A stretch of DNA of 51,877 bases from Lachnospiraceae bacterium (GTDB taxonomy: Bacteria; Bacillota; Clostridia; Lachnospirales; Lachnospiraceae): the NCBI GenBank assembly GCA_022768745.1, contig JALELK010000006.1, forward strand, positions 1-51,877, written 5' to 3'. Shown here in pieces: positions 27,196 through 37,462 of this stretch. The notes beneath the pieces are model-generated. The model was not told where the DNA came from and searched no databases. It saw nothing but the letters and a program-made list of their open reading frames with translations. The position numbers and the translations under genes were made by a program. Within the stretch, counting starts at the first letter, position 1. Every line of letters starts with the position of its first letter.

Positions 27196-29001
27196 CTATC
27201 CCCGTCTGATTTCATCAATAATTCTGCATATCAAAGACACCCGGTTAAACGGTGTCATAAAATAATATCCGTCTGTTACATTCTCTAATTTTTTTGCAAT
27301 TTCCAAAGAAACAGAAACAGCAACCTTCTCTGCTTCCTCCCTGGTCATATTTTCTCCATATGCATCCACAATCTCATCCGGCACTCGCATACCCGGCATT
27401 TCGTTGGCGATAAACAGTGCATTTTTCCTGCTGACCAGCGGCATAATGCCTCCGAGAATCTTTGCCCCGGTCATTTCCCGAAGCTGTCCTATCCTCTCCA
27501 CATCCTCATCGCTGTAAATCGGCTGCGTCAAAAAGAAGGAACAGCCCTGTTTCATCTTGGATTCCATCCGTCTGACAATGGCATCGATATTGACTCCGTG
27601 ATAATTTAAAGCCCCGCCATAGACAACCTTGTCACTGGCAAACTGATCCTCATTCATCTCCTGAATCAATCCCATAAACTTGATGGAGTTGTAATCAAAC
27701 ACCTGGGTAATTGTACTTCTGTCATTTTTTGTCACCGGATCTCCGGTAACTATCAGAAAATGCTTGATATCATTGATATAATCTCCCAGCATAGTACCTC
27801 GAAGGGATATAATATTTCGGTCTCTGCAACTGATATGAGGCATCACCGAGATTCCCACTTCTCTCTGAACACGCTGTCCCAACAAAGAGGCATCCATACG
27901 GCTTCTGGCCATAGGAGAATCTGACAGGGTCAACAAATCCACCCTGTGTTCCTTTAACAACTCCGCCCCATCGAGAATTTTCTCTACCGACAAATCCGAA
28001 GGTGGATCCAATTCCACCACCATAGGCTTCTCACCACTGTGCAGTTTCTTCCAAAAATCTGATTCTGTCCTTGTCACTACCGTCTCATCCAGAGAGCCTA
28101 TATTTTTTTTTGGCTTTTGTCTGCTTCCCAGTTCTTTATACAAATCTCCAAAATAGTCCGGTGTGGTTCCGCAGCAACCACCAATGGCGTCTATCCCCAA
28201 TGCAAAGATATTTGTAAGCATCTTACAAAAATATCCCGCATTTTTTCCATAGATGGTTTTTCCTCTCAATTGATATGGATACCCTGCATTTGGAAGGGCA
28301 AAAATCGGTTTCTCCGACGGAAAAATCACATTCTTTAACATCTGGTACATATGTGCCGCTTCCACTCCACAATTCAACCCATAACCGTCAATCAGAGAAT
28401 TTTCGTTCATCAGACGAATCATACGCTCAAAGCGAAGTCCTGATTTTGTATATCCTGTCTTATCAAAGGAGAATGTCACAATCACAAAGGCATCTGCATT
28501 CTTTGATTTGATATATTCCACAATATCATTGACGTAGTACACATCCGACTGGGTCTCCAGCAAAAACACCTCTGCTCCGGCTGATAGAAAACAATCTACA
28601 ATAAATCGGTATTCTTTCAGCACTGCACTCTCATCTTTTTGCCCCAAATCAAATATCGTTCCAATATCAGCGGCAATAAAATAATCCTTAGGGTTCTCCC
28701 CATTTTGGGCGCAGAAGGTATCTATCGCCTGTTTTGCCAGTGCATATCCGGCTTCTATGTTTTCTTTTATCTCCTGCTCTCCCTCAAAAAAACCACCATT
28801 GGTAGCAAAGGTATTGGTCCGAATCAGCCTTGCCCCACTTTGAAGATACTCCATATGAATGTCCACAATGTGTTCCGGATATAATGTGTTGGCTTTTTCC
28901 ACCAGAATATCCTCATCCGGGAACTGACTGCTGTAATAAGTCCCCATAGCCCCATCTGTAAATAACGTATTTTCTTTTAAATATTCTCTCAGTAAATTCA
29001 T
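27196..29001 (-). CDS. Bifunctional homocysteine S-methyltransferase / methylenetetrahydrofolate reductase (YitJ-like)
   Basis: A 601-residue fusion. Residues 1-290 form a homocysteine methyltransferase domain with zinc ligands C211 (LNCGVE) and C276-C277 (GGCCGTTP). Residues 325-601 form the flavin-dependent methylenetetrahydrofolate reductase barrel: MVVELDPPSD with the catalytic Glu, SCRDRN, LIVTGDP and FFLTQPIY. It supplies 5-methyltetrahydrofolate for the adjacent MetH and may also methylate homocysteine or move methyl groups itself. YitJ of Bacillus has the same layout. It starts only 16 bases after a terminator hairpin, with no clear promoter between. Confidence 0.92.
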   Translation of the reverse strand: MNLLREYLKENTLFTDGAMGTYYSSQFPDEDILVEKANTLYPEHIVDIHMEYLQSGARLIRTNTFATNGGFFEGEQEIKENIEAGYALAKQAIDTFCAQNGENPKDYFIAADIGTIFDLGQKDESAVLKEYRFIVDCFLSAGAEVFLLETQSDVYYVNDIVEYIKSKNADAFVIVTFSFDKTGYTKSGLRFERMIRLMNENSLIDGYGLNCGVEAAHMYQMLKNVIFPSEKPIFALPNAGYPYQLRGKTIYGKNAGYFCKMLTNIFALGIDAIGGCCGTTPDYFGDLYKELGSRQKPKKNIGSLDETVVTRTESDFWKKLHSGEKPMVVELDPPSDLSVEKILDGAELLKEHRVDLLTLSDSPMARSRMDASLLGQRVQREVGISVMPHISCRDRNIISLRGTMLGDYINDIKHFLIVTGDPVTKNDRSTITQVFDYNSIKFMGLIQEMNEDQFASDKVVYGGALNYHGVNIDAIVRRMESKMKQGCSFFLTQPIYSDEDVERIGQLREMTGAKILGGIMPLVSRKNALFIANEMPGMRVPDEIVDAYGENMTREEAEKVAVSVSLEIAKKLENVTDGYYFMTPFNRVSLICRIIDEIRRG

Positions 29002-29016
29002 CTTTTTTCCCTAAAT

Positions 29017-29053
29017 CAAAAATAATGCTGTGGCAAAATTCCACAGCATTATT
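29017..29053 (-). terminator. Intrinsic terminator after carB
   Basis: A perfect 13-bp stem (29021-29033 with 29041-29053) followed by TTTTTGA on the minus strand, immediately upstream of the reductase gene. Confidence 0.92.
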
Positions 29054-29112
29054 CTAATATATCTTTTTCTATTTTCCTAGTACTTTTCTAGGATTATAAA
29101 AAGAAATCACCA

Positions 29113-32100
29113 CTAAATATTTTTCACCTTTGCAATATCCACAAGGGTAAATTTATCGGTTGCAGATTCCAAACTGGTGGCCAATGCATTTGCTGTGTCC
29201 ATAGCGGTAATACAGTGAACACCGGTTTCAATGGCATTTCTACGAATCAGGAAACCGTCACGGGTCTTATCCCCGTGTCCCTGGGTCGGTGTATCGATGA
29301 CCAAGTCAATCTTGTGTCCCAAAATCAAATCCATCACATTTGGAGACTCCTGGGTAATCTTGTTCACCCAAAGGGCATCCACTCCATGCTCTTGCAAATA
29401 TTTTGCTGTGCTTCTTGTGGCATAAATCTTATAACCCAATGCTGCAAAACGCTTTGCCACATCTACCGCTTCCGGCTTGTCTGCATCCTTAACTGTCATA
29501 ATCATCTGCTTATGCTTCGGCAAAACAATACCTGCCCCCAAGAATGCTTTGTAAAGAGCCTCGTCAAAGGTCTTTGCAATACCAAGACATTCTCCGGTAG
29601 ATTTCATTTCAGGTCCCAGAGAAATTTCTGCACCACGAAGCTTTTCAAAGGAGAATACCGGCATTTTAACTGCCACATACTCTGCTTCCGGCTGTAATCC
29701 CGGTGTATATCCCATTCCCTTTAACGTATTTCCGATAATCACCTTTGTAGCCAAGTCCACAATCGGAATACCGGTTACCTTGCTGATATACGGAACCGTT
29801 CTGGAAGAACGTGGATTTACCTCGATTACATAAACCTCTCCGTCCATAACAATAAACTGAATATTAATCAATCCCACTACATGCAATGCCTTTGCAAGAC
29901 GCTGGGTATAATCTGTAATCTTTGCCTTGATTTCCGGTCCGATGGTATGCGCCGGATAAACGGAAATACTATCTCCGGAGTGTACACCGGTACGCTCAAT
30001 ATGCTCCATAATACCGGGAATCAAAATGTCTGTTCCGTCGCAAACCGCATCCACTTCGATTTCTTTTCCCTGTAAGTATTTATCAACCAAAATCGGATGA
30101 TCCTGCGCAATACGGTTGATGATTTCCATAAACTCATCAATCTCATCATCATTAAACGCAATCTGCATTCCTTGTCCACCCAAAACATAGGACGGACGAA
30201 CCAATACCGGATATCCGATTTCATTGGCAACCTTCTTTGCCTCTTCTGCAGTAAAGACGGTTCCGCCGGAAGCACGAGGAATCTGAGTCTGCTCCAAAAT
30301 TTCATCAAACAATTCTCTGTCCTCAGCTGCATCTACATCCTCAGCCTTTGTTCCCAAAATGGTAACTCCCATTTTCATCAGGGCTTCTGTCAACTTAATC
30401 GCAGTCTGTCCACCAAACTGAACCACTGCTCCGTCCGGCTTTTCAAAGCGAACAATGTTTTCCACATCCTCTTCGGTCAAAGGCTCGAAGTACAACTTGT
30501 CTGCAATATCAAAATCGGTAGAAACTGTCTCCGGATTGTTGTTTACAATAATGGTCTCATACCCTTCCTTTGAAAACGCCCATGTACTGTGTACAGAACA
30601 ATAATCAAACTCGATACCCTGACCGATTCTGATTGGACCGGAACCCAGTACCAGTACCTTTTTCTTTGGATTGGTCTCAACCGCTTCGTTCTCACTTCCG
30701 AATACAGAGTAATAATATGGAGTGGAAGCCTCAAACTCTGCCGCACAGGTATCCACCATCTTAAATCCTGCCACAATGTCATTTGCATAACGCATGTCTC
30801 TGATTTCTGTGGCAGTCTTTCCTGTCAACTGTGCAATAACGTTATCCGGGAACTCAATACGCTTTGCTTCTTTTAACAGTTCCACCGTAAGTTCTTCTGT
30901 CTTTAATCGGTTTTCCATCTCAACCAGAACAGAAATCTTGTCAATAAACCAGATGTCAATCTTGGTGATATCATGAATGTGCTCATAAGAAACACCTCTG
31001 CGAAGGGCTTCTGCAATCACATAGATTCTTCTGTCATCCACCACATGAAGCTGTTCTTCCAACTCTGCATCTGTCAGATTGCCGAAATCGTAGCTCATAA
31101 GAGAGTCTACATGTTGTTCCAGAGAACGAATAGCCTTCATCAATGCACCCTCAAAGTTATTACAGATACTCATAACCTCGCCGGTAGCTTTCATCTGTGT
31201 GGTCAGTGTTCTCTTTGCAGTGATAAATTTATCAAATGGCAAACGTGGGATTTTTACCACACAGTAGTCAAGCATAGGTTCAAAGGAAGCATAGGTCTTT
31301 CCTGTGATGGCATTTGGTATCTCATCCAGGGTATATCCCAAGGCAATCTTTGCCGCCACCTTGGCGATTGGATATCCTGTTGCCTTTGATGCCAATGCAG
31401 AAGAACGGCTTACACGAGGGTTTACCTCAATAACACAATATTCAAAGGTCTCCGGATGAAGGGCATACTGCACGTTACATCCACCAGTAATTCCCAATTC
31501 AGAAATAATATTTAATGCAGAGCTTCTAAGCATCTGGTATTCCTTATCTCCCAACGTCTGAGAAGGTGCAACAACAATGGAATCACCTGTATGAACACCA
31601 ACCGGGTCAATGTTTTCCATATTACAAACAGTAATGCAGTTTCCGGCCGCATCTCTCATTACTTCATATTCGATTTCTTTCCATCCAGCGATACAACGCT
31701 CTACTAAAACCTCATTCACACGGCTCAGGCGCAAACCGTTGGAAAGAATGTCCACCAGCTCTGTCTCATTATGGGCGATTCCGCCACCGCTACCACCAAG
31801 AGTAAATGCAGGACGAAGCACTACAGGATAACCAATGGTATTGGTAAATTTAATACCGTCTTCCACGTTATTAACCACCATAGATGCCGCACAAGGCTCG
31901 TTGATTTTCTCCATAGTATCTTTAAACGCCTGTCGGTCTTCTGCTCTGAAAATCGTCTCTGCTGTTGTACCGATAAGCTTTACGCCATGTTCCTCCAAAA
32001 ATCCTGATTCTGCCAATTCCATACCAAGATTTAATCCTGCCTGTCCACCCAGTGTAGGCAATACACTGTCCGGCTTTTCCTTCAGTATAATCTGCTCTAA

Positions 32101-32319
32101 AACCTTGGCGGTCAATGGTTCAATATAAACCTCATCTGCGATTTGTTTATCAGTCATGATGGTAGCCGGATTGGAGTTAACCAATACAACTTCCACCCCT
32201 TCTTCTTTTAATGATCGGCATGCCTGTGTTCCTGCATAGTCAAACTCAGCAGCCTGTCCGATTACAATTGGACCTGATCCAATTACCAAAACCTTTTTGA
32301 TATCCATATTTCTTGGCAT
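29113..32319 (-). CDS. carB: Carbamoyl-phosphate synthase large chain
   Basis: This 1068-residue enzyme has the standard length and tandem symmetry. Two ATP-grasp halves begin with KKVLVIGSGPIVIGQAAEFDY and KKVLVLGSGPIRIGQGIEFDY (near 550). The oligomerisation domain lies between them and an MGS-like allosteric domain closes the C terminus (about 930-1068, with ETGVHCITAMDTA). It makes carbamoyl phosphate for pyrimidines and arginine from bicarbonate, ammonia channelled from CarA, and two ATP. Its ATG overlaps the carA stop by one base, ensuring coupled translation. No pyr or arg genes are adjacent to show which pathway governs it. Confidence 0.97.
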   Translation of the reverse strand: MPRNMDIKKVLVIGSGPIVIGQAAEFDYAGTQACRSLKEEGVEVVLVNSNPATIMTDKQIADEVYIEPLTAKVLEQIILKEKPDSVLPTLGGQAGLNLGMELAESGFLEEHGVKLIGTTAETIFRAEDRQAFKDTMEKINEPCAASMVVNNVEDGIKFTNTIGYPVVLRPAFTLGGSGGGIAHNETELVDILSNGLRLSRVNEVLVERCIAGWKEIEYEVMRDAAGNCITVCNMENIDPVGVHTGDSIVVAPSQTLGDKEYQMLRSSALNIISELGITGGCNVQYALHPETFEYCVIEVNPRVSRSSALASKATGYPIAKVAAKIALGYTLDEIPNAITGKTYASFEPMLDYCVVKIPRLPFDKFITAKRTLTTQMKATGEVMSICNNFEGALMKAIRSLEQHVDSLMSYDFGNLTDAELEEQLHVVDDRRIYVIAEALRRGVSYEHIHDITKIDIWFIDKISVLVEMENRLKTEELTVELLKEAKRIEFPDNVIAQLTGKTATEIRDMRYANDIVAGFKMVDTCAAEFEASTPYYYSVFGSENEAVETNPKKKVLVLGSGPIRIGQGIEFDYCSVHSTWAFSKEGYETIIVNNNPETVSTDFDIADKLYFEPLTEEDVENIVRFEKPDGAVVQFGGQTAIKLTEALMKMGVTILGTKAEDVDAAEDRELFDEILEQTQIPRASGGTVFTAEEAKKVANEIGYPVLVRPSYVLGGQGMQIAFNDDEIDEFMEIINRIAQDHPILVDKYLQGKEIEVDAVCDGTDILIPGIMEHIERTGVHSGDSISVYPAHTIGPEIKAKITDYTQRLAKALHVVGLINIQFIVMDGEVYVIEVNPRSSRTVPYISKVTGIPIVDLATKVIIGNTLKGMGYTPGLQPEAEYVAVKMPVFSFEKLRGAEISLGPEMKSTGECLGIAKTFDEALYKAFLGAGIVLPKHKQMIMTVKDADKPEAVDVAKRFAALGYKIYATRSTAKYLQEHGVDALWVNKITQESPNVMDLILGHKIDLVIDTPTQGHGDKTRDGFLIRRNAIETGVHCITAMDTANALATSLESATDKFTLVDIAKVKNI

Positions 32320-33461
32320 TACCGGTCACCTCCCATCATTTCTATAAATCGATCAAACAAATATCCGCTATCCTGTGGGCCAGGGCAAGCCTCAGGATGG
32401 AACTGCACTGTAAAAATGTTTTTGCCAACATATTTCAAGCCTTCGTTGGTGCCATCGTTTACATTGGTAAACGCCGGTACTGCAACACTTTCATCCAAGT
32501 TATCTGTATCTACCACATATCCGTGATTCTGAGACGAAATATATACACGGCCTGTCTCCAAATCCTTTACCGGATGATTGCCACCACGATGTCCGTACTT
32601 CAATTTATGGGTTGGAACTCCATTGGCAAGAGCCATCAGCTGATGTCCCAGACAAATCGCAAAAATCGGAACGTCCGATGCATACAGCTTCTTAATTTCC
32701 TCAATAATGGCAACATTGGTCTCCGGGTCTCCCGGTCCGTTGGAAAGCATAATTCCATCAGGATGATCTGCAAGAATTTCCTCTGCCGAAGTATGTGCAG
32801 GATAAATGGTTACCTCACATCCCCGTCGGCTCAATGAATTGGCGATGTTTTGCTTTGCACCGAAATCTAACAGAGCAACTCTATAATTCTTTTTATAGGT
32901 TTTATTTGCAGCAAGAGCTCCTGCCATTCCCTGATTTTCCGGAAGCACGGATTTTGCCTCAAAAGGTTTTAACACAGACTTTTCTGTACAGGTAACCTTT
33001 GACACCACATCCCCTACGGTATATTCCTTTAACTTTGGAATGATTTCATCCAGATTGTAATCTTCATTTGTGGTAATCATTCCGTTCATAGTACCTTTGT
33101 CACGAAGAATCTTTGTCAACGCTCTGGTATCAATTCCACTGATTCCCGGAATATCGTTTTCTTTCAAGAAATCCTGAATGGTTCCTTCGCTTCGGAAGTT
33201 ACTTGGAATTCTACTGAGTTCTCTGACAATGTATCCATCCACCCATGGTCTCTTAGATTCCATATCCGGTGTGATTCCATAATTACCAATTAACGGATAG
33301 GTCATAACTACTGCCTGCCCTGCATAAGAGGGATCTGTCAACACTTCCAAATAGCCTGTCATAGAGGTGTTAAATACAATTTCGCTGATTACTTCACGGG
33401 TGGAGCCTATACTCTCACCGGTAAACACAGTTCCATCTTCTAGAATAAGAAATGCTCTCAT
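32319..33461 (-). CDS. carA: Carbamoyl-phosphate synthase small chain (glutamine amidotransferase)
   Basis: A 380-residue class I amidotransferase subunit of normal length. The N-terminal half is the CarA-specific domain (LEDGTVFTGESIG, TGYLEVLTDPSYAGQ). The C-terminal half has the catalytic Cys in FAICLGHQLMAL and the His-Glu pair in QFHPEACPGP near 350. It releases ammonia from glutamine and passes it to CarB. Two 13-bp palindromes upstream (33529-33573) lie at the probable promoter region and suggest repression by a dimeric protein. Confidence 0.97.
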   Translation of the reverse strand: MRAFLILEDGTVFTGESIGSTREVISEIVFNTSMTGYLEVLTDPSYAGQAVVMTYPLIGNYGITPDMESKRPWVDGYIVRELSRIPSNFRSEGTIQDFLKENDIPGISGIDTRALTKILRDKGTMNGMITTNEDYNLDEIIPKLKEYTVGDVVSKVTCTEKSVLKPFEAKSVLPENQGMAGALAANKTYKKNYRVALLDFGAKQNIANSLSRRGCEVTIYPAHTSAEEILADHPDGIMLSNGPGDPETNVAIIEEIKKLYASDVPIFAICLGHQLMALANGVPTHKLKYGHRGGNHPVKDLETGRVYISSQNHGYVVDTDNLDESVAVPAFTNVNDGTNEGLKYVGKNIFTVQFHPEACPGPQDSGYLFDRFIEMMGGDR

Positions 33462-33528
33462 CTTTTGCCCTGTCCTTTCGTTTCTAATATCTGTTATTTG
33501 TAAAAATGCCTAAACTTATAGTATGTTA

Positions 33529-33573
33529 CCACAAGATGTGGCCTATTGCAAGATACGTCGCCACATTTTGTGG
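33529..33573 (-). promoter_or_regulatory. Two CCACA-N3-TGTGG palindromes upstream of carA
   Basis: Palindromes at 33529-33541 (centre AGA) and 33561-33573 (centre TTT), 32 bases apart centre to centre, about three helical turns. They lie between the purL terminator and carA, 68 bases before the carA start. The family of the binding protein is unknown to me. Confidence 0.5.
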
Positions 33574-33575
33574 TT

Positions 33576-33618
33576 ATTTTTCAAAAAGAGCTTTCTATCC
33601 GAAGATAAAAAGCCCTTT
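33576..33618 (-). terminator. Intrinsic terminator after purL
   Basis: A fully paired 15-bp stem with a UUCG tetraloop in the RNA (33585-33599 with 33604-33618), followed by T-rich sequence on the minus strand. Confidence 0.93.
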
Positions 33619-33622
33619 TCTT

Positions 33623-36600
33623 TTACTTAAAGTATGAAACACCGGATTCAAAGATTTTCATATCCTGTTCTCCGTAAATATTGATTGCAACAGAGTCACC
33701 CCGTCTCTCTGAATGTGCCATCTTACCAAGCACACGTCCATCCGGACTGGTAATACCCTCGATTGCCATATAAGAACCGTTGACATTCCACTCTTCATCC
33801 ATAGATACAACACCCTCATTGTTGACATACTGTGTTGCTACCTGTCCGTTTTCAAAGAGCTTGTCCAACCATTCCTTGTTTGCCACAAAACGACCCTCGC
33901 CGTGAGAAGCCGGATTGCAGTAAGTCCGACCCAATTCTGCCTGAGCCAGCCATGGAGATTTATTTGAAACCACCTTGGTATATACCATTTTTGAAATGTG
34001 TCTGTTGATTGTATTGTAAGTAAGCGTCGGTGCATCTGCCTGCTGGGTATGAATCTCACCATAAGGTACCAGTCCCAACTTAATCAACGCCTGGAATCCG
34101 TTACAGATACCAAGAACCAATCCGTCACGCTGGTTCAAAAGGTCCATAACCGCCTCTTTCATCTTGGCATTTCTAAATGCAGTTGCAAAGAACTTTGCAC
34201 TTCCCTCCGGCTCATCTCCTGCTGAGAATCCGCCTGGGAACATAATCATCTGAGACTGGGCAATAGCCTTTGTAAACTCATCCACAGAATCACGGATATC
34301 CTCTGCAGATAAATTCTTAAACACCTTTACAATCGGTTCTGCGCCGGCTCTCTCAAACGCCTTTGCACTGTCATACTCGCAGTTCGTGCCGGGGAATACC
34401 GGAATAAACACCTTAGGTTTTGCCACCTTATTTTTGCAGACATAAATCTCCTTTGCCTGATAAAGTCCGGTATTGATTTCGCTCTTATCCTCCGTCACTC
34501 TGGTAGGGAATACCTTTTCCAATGGAGTCGTCCAGGTATTTAAGGCATCCTCCATAGAAATTTCCACATCCTTGTAGACAAATTTTTTCTGGTCATTTAC
34601 AACACCCACAACAGCATAATCATCTGTAAGGCCTGCTGCATCCATAACTTCTTTTACAACAGATAAGGTATCACCCTTTAACTCTGCCACCAAAGAGCCA
34701 ACTGCATTGTTAAACAGTTCTTCTTTTGTCACCGTCTCATCCACAGTCACACCCAGTTTATTACCAAATGCCATTTTGGATACTGCTGCAACAAATCCGT
34801 AAGCATCTAATGCATACGCTGATGCAATGGCACCCTTCTGAATCAATGTGTGAACTGCCTCATAAAGTTTCATCACCTGCTCATAATCCGGCAAGTCATA
34901 TTCATCTCTCTTTGCGTGGAAGAATACCAGCTTGTCCCCTGCCTTCTTGAACTCAGGTGTGATAATATCTTTTTCTCTCGCCACATCCACTGCAAAAGAA
35001 ACCAATGTAGGAGGAACATCAATCTCATTGAAGGTTCCTGACATAGAATCCTTTCCGCCGATGGATGGCAAACCAAACTTCATCTGTGCCTGATATGCAC
35101 CTAAAAGTGCACTGAATGGCTGACTCCAACGCTTCGGATCCTCTGACATTCTGCGGAAATATTCCTGGAATGTGAATCGAATCTTCTTATAGTCACCACC
35201 TGCTGCCACAATACGGGCTACAGACTCCAGTACTGCAAAGGAAGCTCCGTGATATGGACTCCATGAAGATAAATATGGATTAAAGCCGTATGCCATCATA
35301 GTCACAGTATCGCATTTGCCCTCAGCTACAGGAAGTTTTGCAACCATAGACTGGGTCTCTGTCAACTGATATTTACCGCCGAATGGCATATACACGCTAC
35401 CAGCTCCGATGGAGCCGTCGAACATTTCTACCAATCCCTTCTGAGAACATACATTTAAATCTGACAGGGTATCCAGCCATGCTGCCTTTACATCTCCCTG
35501 TTTCATATCTGATGCAACCTTCTCAGATGCAAATTTATTCAAGAAATTGTCTTCCTGGGATGGAATTTCTACAACCACATCTGTTTCCTGATGCGCTCCG
35601 TTGGTATCAAGGAAAGCACGGGAAAGATTTACAATCTCTTTGCCTCTCCACTCAAGAACCAGTCTCGGCTCCTCAGTGACAATAGCAACCTCAATTGCCT
35701 CTAAGTTTTCTTCTGCTGCATATGCCAAAAACTGCTCAACGTTTTCCGGAGCAACAACCACTGCCATACGCTCCTGCGACTCAGAAATGGCAAGTTCTGT
35801 TCCGTCAAGTCCTGCATACTTCTTTGGCACCTTGTCCAACTGAACACAAAGTCCGTCTGCCAACTCACCAATGGCAACAGAAACACCACCGGCGCCAAAG
35901 TCGTTACACTTCTTGATAATGTAGCTGACTTCCTCACGGCGGAACAATCTCTGAATTTTTCTCTCTGTAGGTGGATTACCTTTTTGCACCTCAGCACCAC
36001 ACACTGCAGTGGACTCTGTATTGTGAGCCTTTGAAGAACCGGTAGCACCACCAATTCCGTCACGTCCGGTACGACCGCCCAACAGAATAATACGATCTCC
36101 CGGATCCGAATTTAATCTCTGTACCGCACGTCTTGGAGCGGCACCCATAACAGCTCCGATTTCCATTCTCTTTGCCACATAGTCCGGATGATATACTTCC
36201 TTGACATATCCGGTTGCCAATCCAATCTGGTTACCATAGGAAGAATATCCATGGGCTGCCTCACGAACCAGTTTCTTCTGTGGCAGTTTTCCTTCGATGG
36301 TATCCTTGACAGACTTGGTAGGATCTGCAGCTCCGGTAACACGCATTGCCTGATATACATAGGTACGTCCTGAAAGAGGATCACGGATAGCTCCTCCTAA
36401 GCAGGTGGCAGCTCCACCAAAAGGTTCGATTTCTGTGGGATGGTTATGTGTCTCATTCTTGAAATTAACCAGCCACTCCTCTGTCTTTCCATCTACTTCC
36501 ACAGGAACTACGATGGAGCAGGCATTGATTTCATCGGATTCTTCCTGATCTGCCAGTTTTCCTTCCTGTTTTAACTTCTTCATTGCCAGAAGTGCCAAAT

Positions 36601-37423
36601 CCATCAAACATACAAATTTGTCATCTCTGTCCTTATATAAAATCTTGAAGTTGTCCAAATAATCCTTGTAGGTATCCTCAATAGGAGCTCGGTAATATCC
36701 GTCCTCAAAGGTAACGTTTTTCAATTCCGTAGAGAATGTGGTATGACGACAATGGTCTGACCAGTATGTATCAAGCACACGAATCTCTGTTATGGAAGGA
36801 TCTCTTTTTTCCTGTCCGTTGAAATATTTCTGGATATGTAAAAAATCCTTAAAGGTCATAGCCAGTCCCAAAGAATCATAGAGTTCCTTCAGCTCCTTCT
36901 CCGGCATAGTAGAAAATCCGTCAAAAATAATCACATCTGCCGGTTCTTCAAAATTATCTGTCAAAGTCTGTGGCTTCTCCATCCCTGTCTCTCTGGAATC
37001 CACCGGATTAATGCAGTGCTTTTTAATTGCTGCAAACTCCTCATCTGTAATATTTCCCTCTATCACATAAGTAGTGGCTGTGCGCACAACAGCCTGCTCA
37101 TCTTCCTTCAAAAGACGAATACACTGCTCCGCCGAATCCGCTCTCTGATCAAACTGTCCCGGTAAAAACTCCACACTGAATACCTTTCCGGTGCTCTCAA
37201 AGTTTTCTTCATATACATCATCTACCGGCAACTCACAAAATACGGTCTTTAAGGCTTTTTTGTATGTTTCCTCTGTGATGTTTTCAATATCATAACGAAT
37301 CAATACACGGACGCCTGTCACCCCTTTGATTCCCAGATAGCTTTTGATTTCTGACAACAAAGAATGTGCAGCAACTGCAAATTCCGGTTTCTTTTCTACA
37401 TAAACTCTTTTAACGTTTCCCAT
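33623..37423 (-). CDS. purL: Phosphoribosylformylglycinamidine synthase, single-chain large form
   Basis: A 1266-residue single-polypeptide FGAM synthase of the type common in proteobacteria, eukaryotes and many Clostridia. Bacillus instead splits it into PurL, PurQ and PurS. A PurS-like N-terminal part leads into the synthetase with FKNETHNHPTEIEPFGGAAT and GGRTGRDGIGGATGSS, then a second AIRS-like half. A C-terminal glutaminase follows, with the nucleophile C1107 in LGICNGFQAL and the His in ASHGEGR. It performs the fourth purine step. The start is set at 37423 by AGGAGG. A TGG-TATAAT extended -10 (37468-37463) lies about 40 bases upstream. Confidence 0.96.
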   Translation of the reverse strand: MGNVKRVYVEKKPEFAVAAHSLLSEIKSYLGIKGVTGVRVLIRYDIENITEETYKKALKTVFCELPVDDVYEENFESTGKVFSVEFLPGQFDQRADSAEQCIRLLKEDEQAVVRTATTYVIEGNITDEEFAAIKKHCINPVDSRETGMEKPQTLTDNFEEPADVIIFDGFSTMPEKELKELYDSLGLAMTFKDFLHIQKYFNGQEKRDPSITEIRVLDTYWSDHCRHTTFSTELKNVTFEDGYYRAPIEDTYKDYLDNFKILYKDRDDKFVCLMDLALLAMKKLKQEGKLADQEESDEINACSIVVPVEVDGKTEEWLVNFKNETHNHPTEIEPFGGAATCLGGAIRDPLSGRTYVYQAMRVTGAADPTKSVKDTIEGKLPQKKLVREAAHGYSSYGNQIGLATGYVKEVYHPDYVAKRMEIGAVMGAAPRRAVQRLNSDPGDRIILLGGRTGRDGIGGATGSSKAHNTESTAVCGAEVQKGNPPTERKIQRLFRREEVSYIIKKCNDFGAGGVSVAIGELADGLCVQLDKVPKKYAGLDGTELAISESQERMAVVVAPENVEQFLAYAAEENLEAIEVAIVTEEPRLVLEWRGKEIVNLSRAFLDTNGAHQETDVVVEIPSQEDNFLNKFASEKVASDMKQGDVKAAWLDTLSDLNVCSQKGLVEMFDGSIGAGSVYMPFGGKYQLTETQSMVAKLPVAEGKCDTVTMMAYGFNPYLSSWSPYHGASFAVLESVARIVAAGGDYKKIRFTFQEYFRRMSEDPKRWSQPFSALLGAYQAQMKFGLPSIGGKDSMSGTFNEIDVPPTLVSFAVDVAREKDIITPEFKKAGDKLVFFHAKRDEYDLPDYEQVMKLYEAVHTLIQKGAIASAYALDAYGFVAAVSKMAFGNKLGVTVDETVTKEELFNNAVGSLVAELKGDTLSVVKEVMDAAGLTDDYAVVGVVNDQKKFVYKDVEISMEDALNTWTTPLEKVFPTRVTEDKSEINTGLYQAKEIYVCKNKVAKPKVFIPVFPGTNCEYDSAKAFERAGAEPIVKVFKNLSAEDIRDSVDEFTKAIAQSQMIMFPGGFSAGDEPEGSAKFFATAFRNAKMKEAVMDLLNQRDGLVLGICNGFQALIKLGLVPYGEIHTQQADAPTLTYNTINRHISKMVYTKVVSNKSPWLAQAELGRTYCNPASHGEGRFVANKEWLDKLFENGQVATQYVNNEGVVSMDEEWNVNGSYMAIEGITSPDGRVLGKMAHSERRGDSVAINIYGEQDMKIFESGVSYFK

Positions 37424-37462
37424 GGAATACCTCCTTGTAAAAGCTTCACTCATTTGAGCTAA

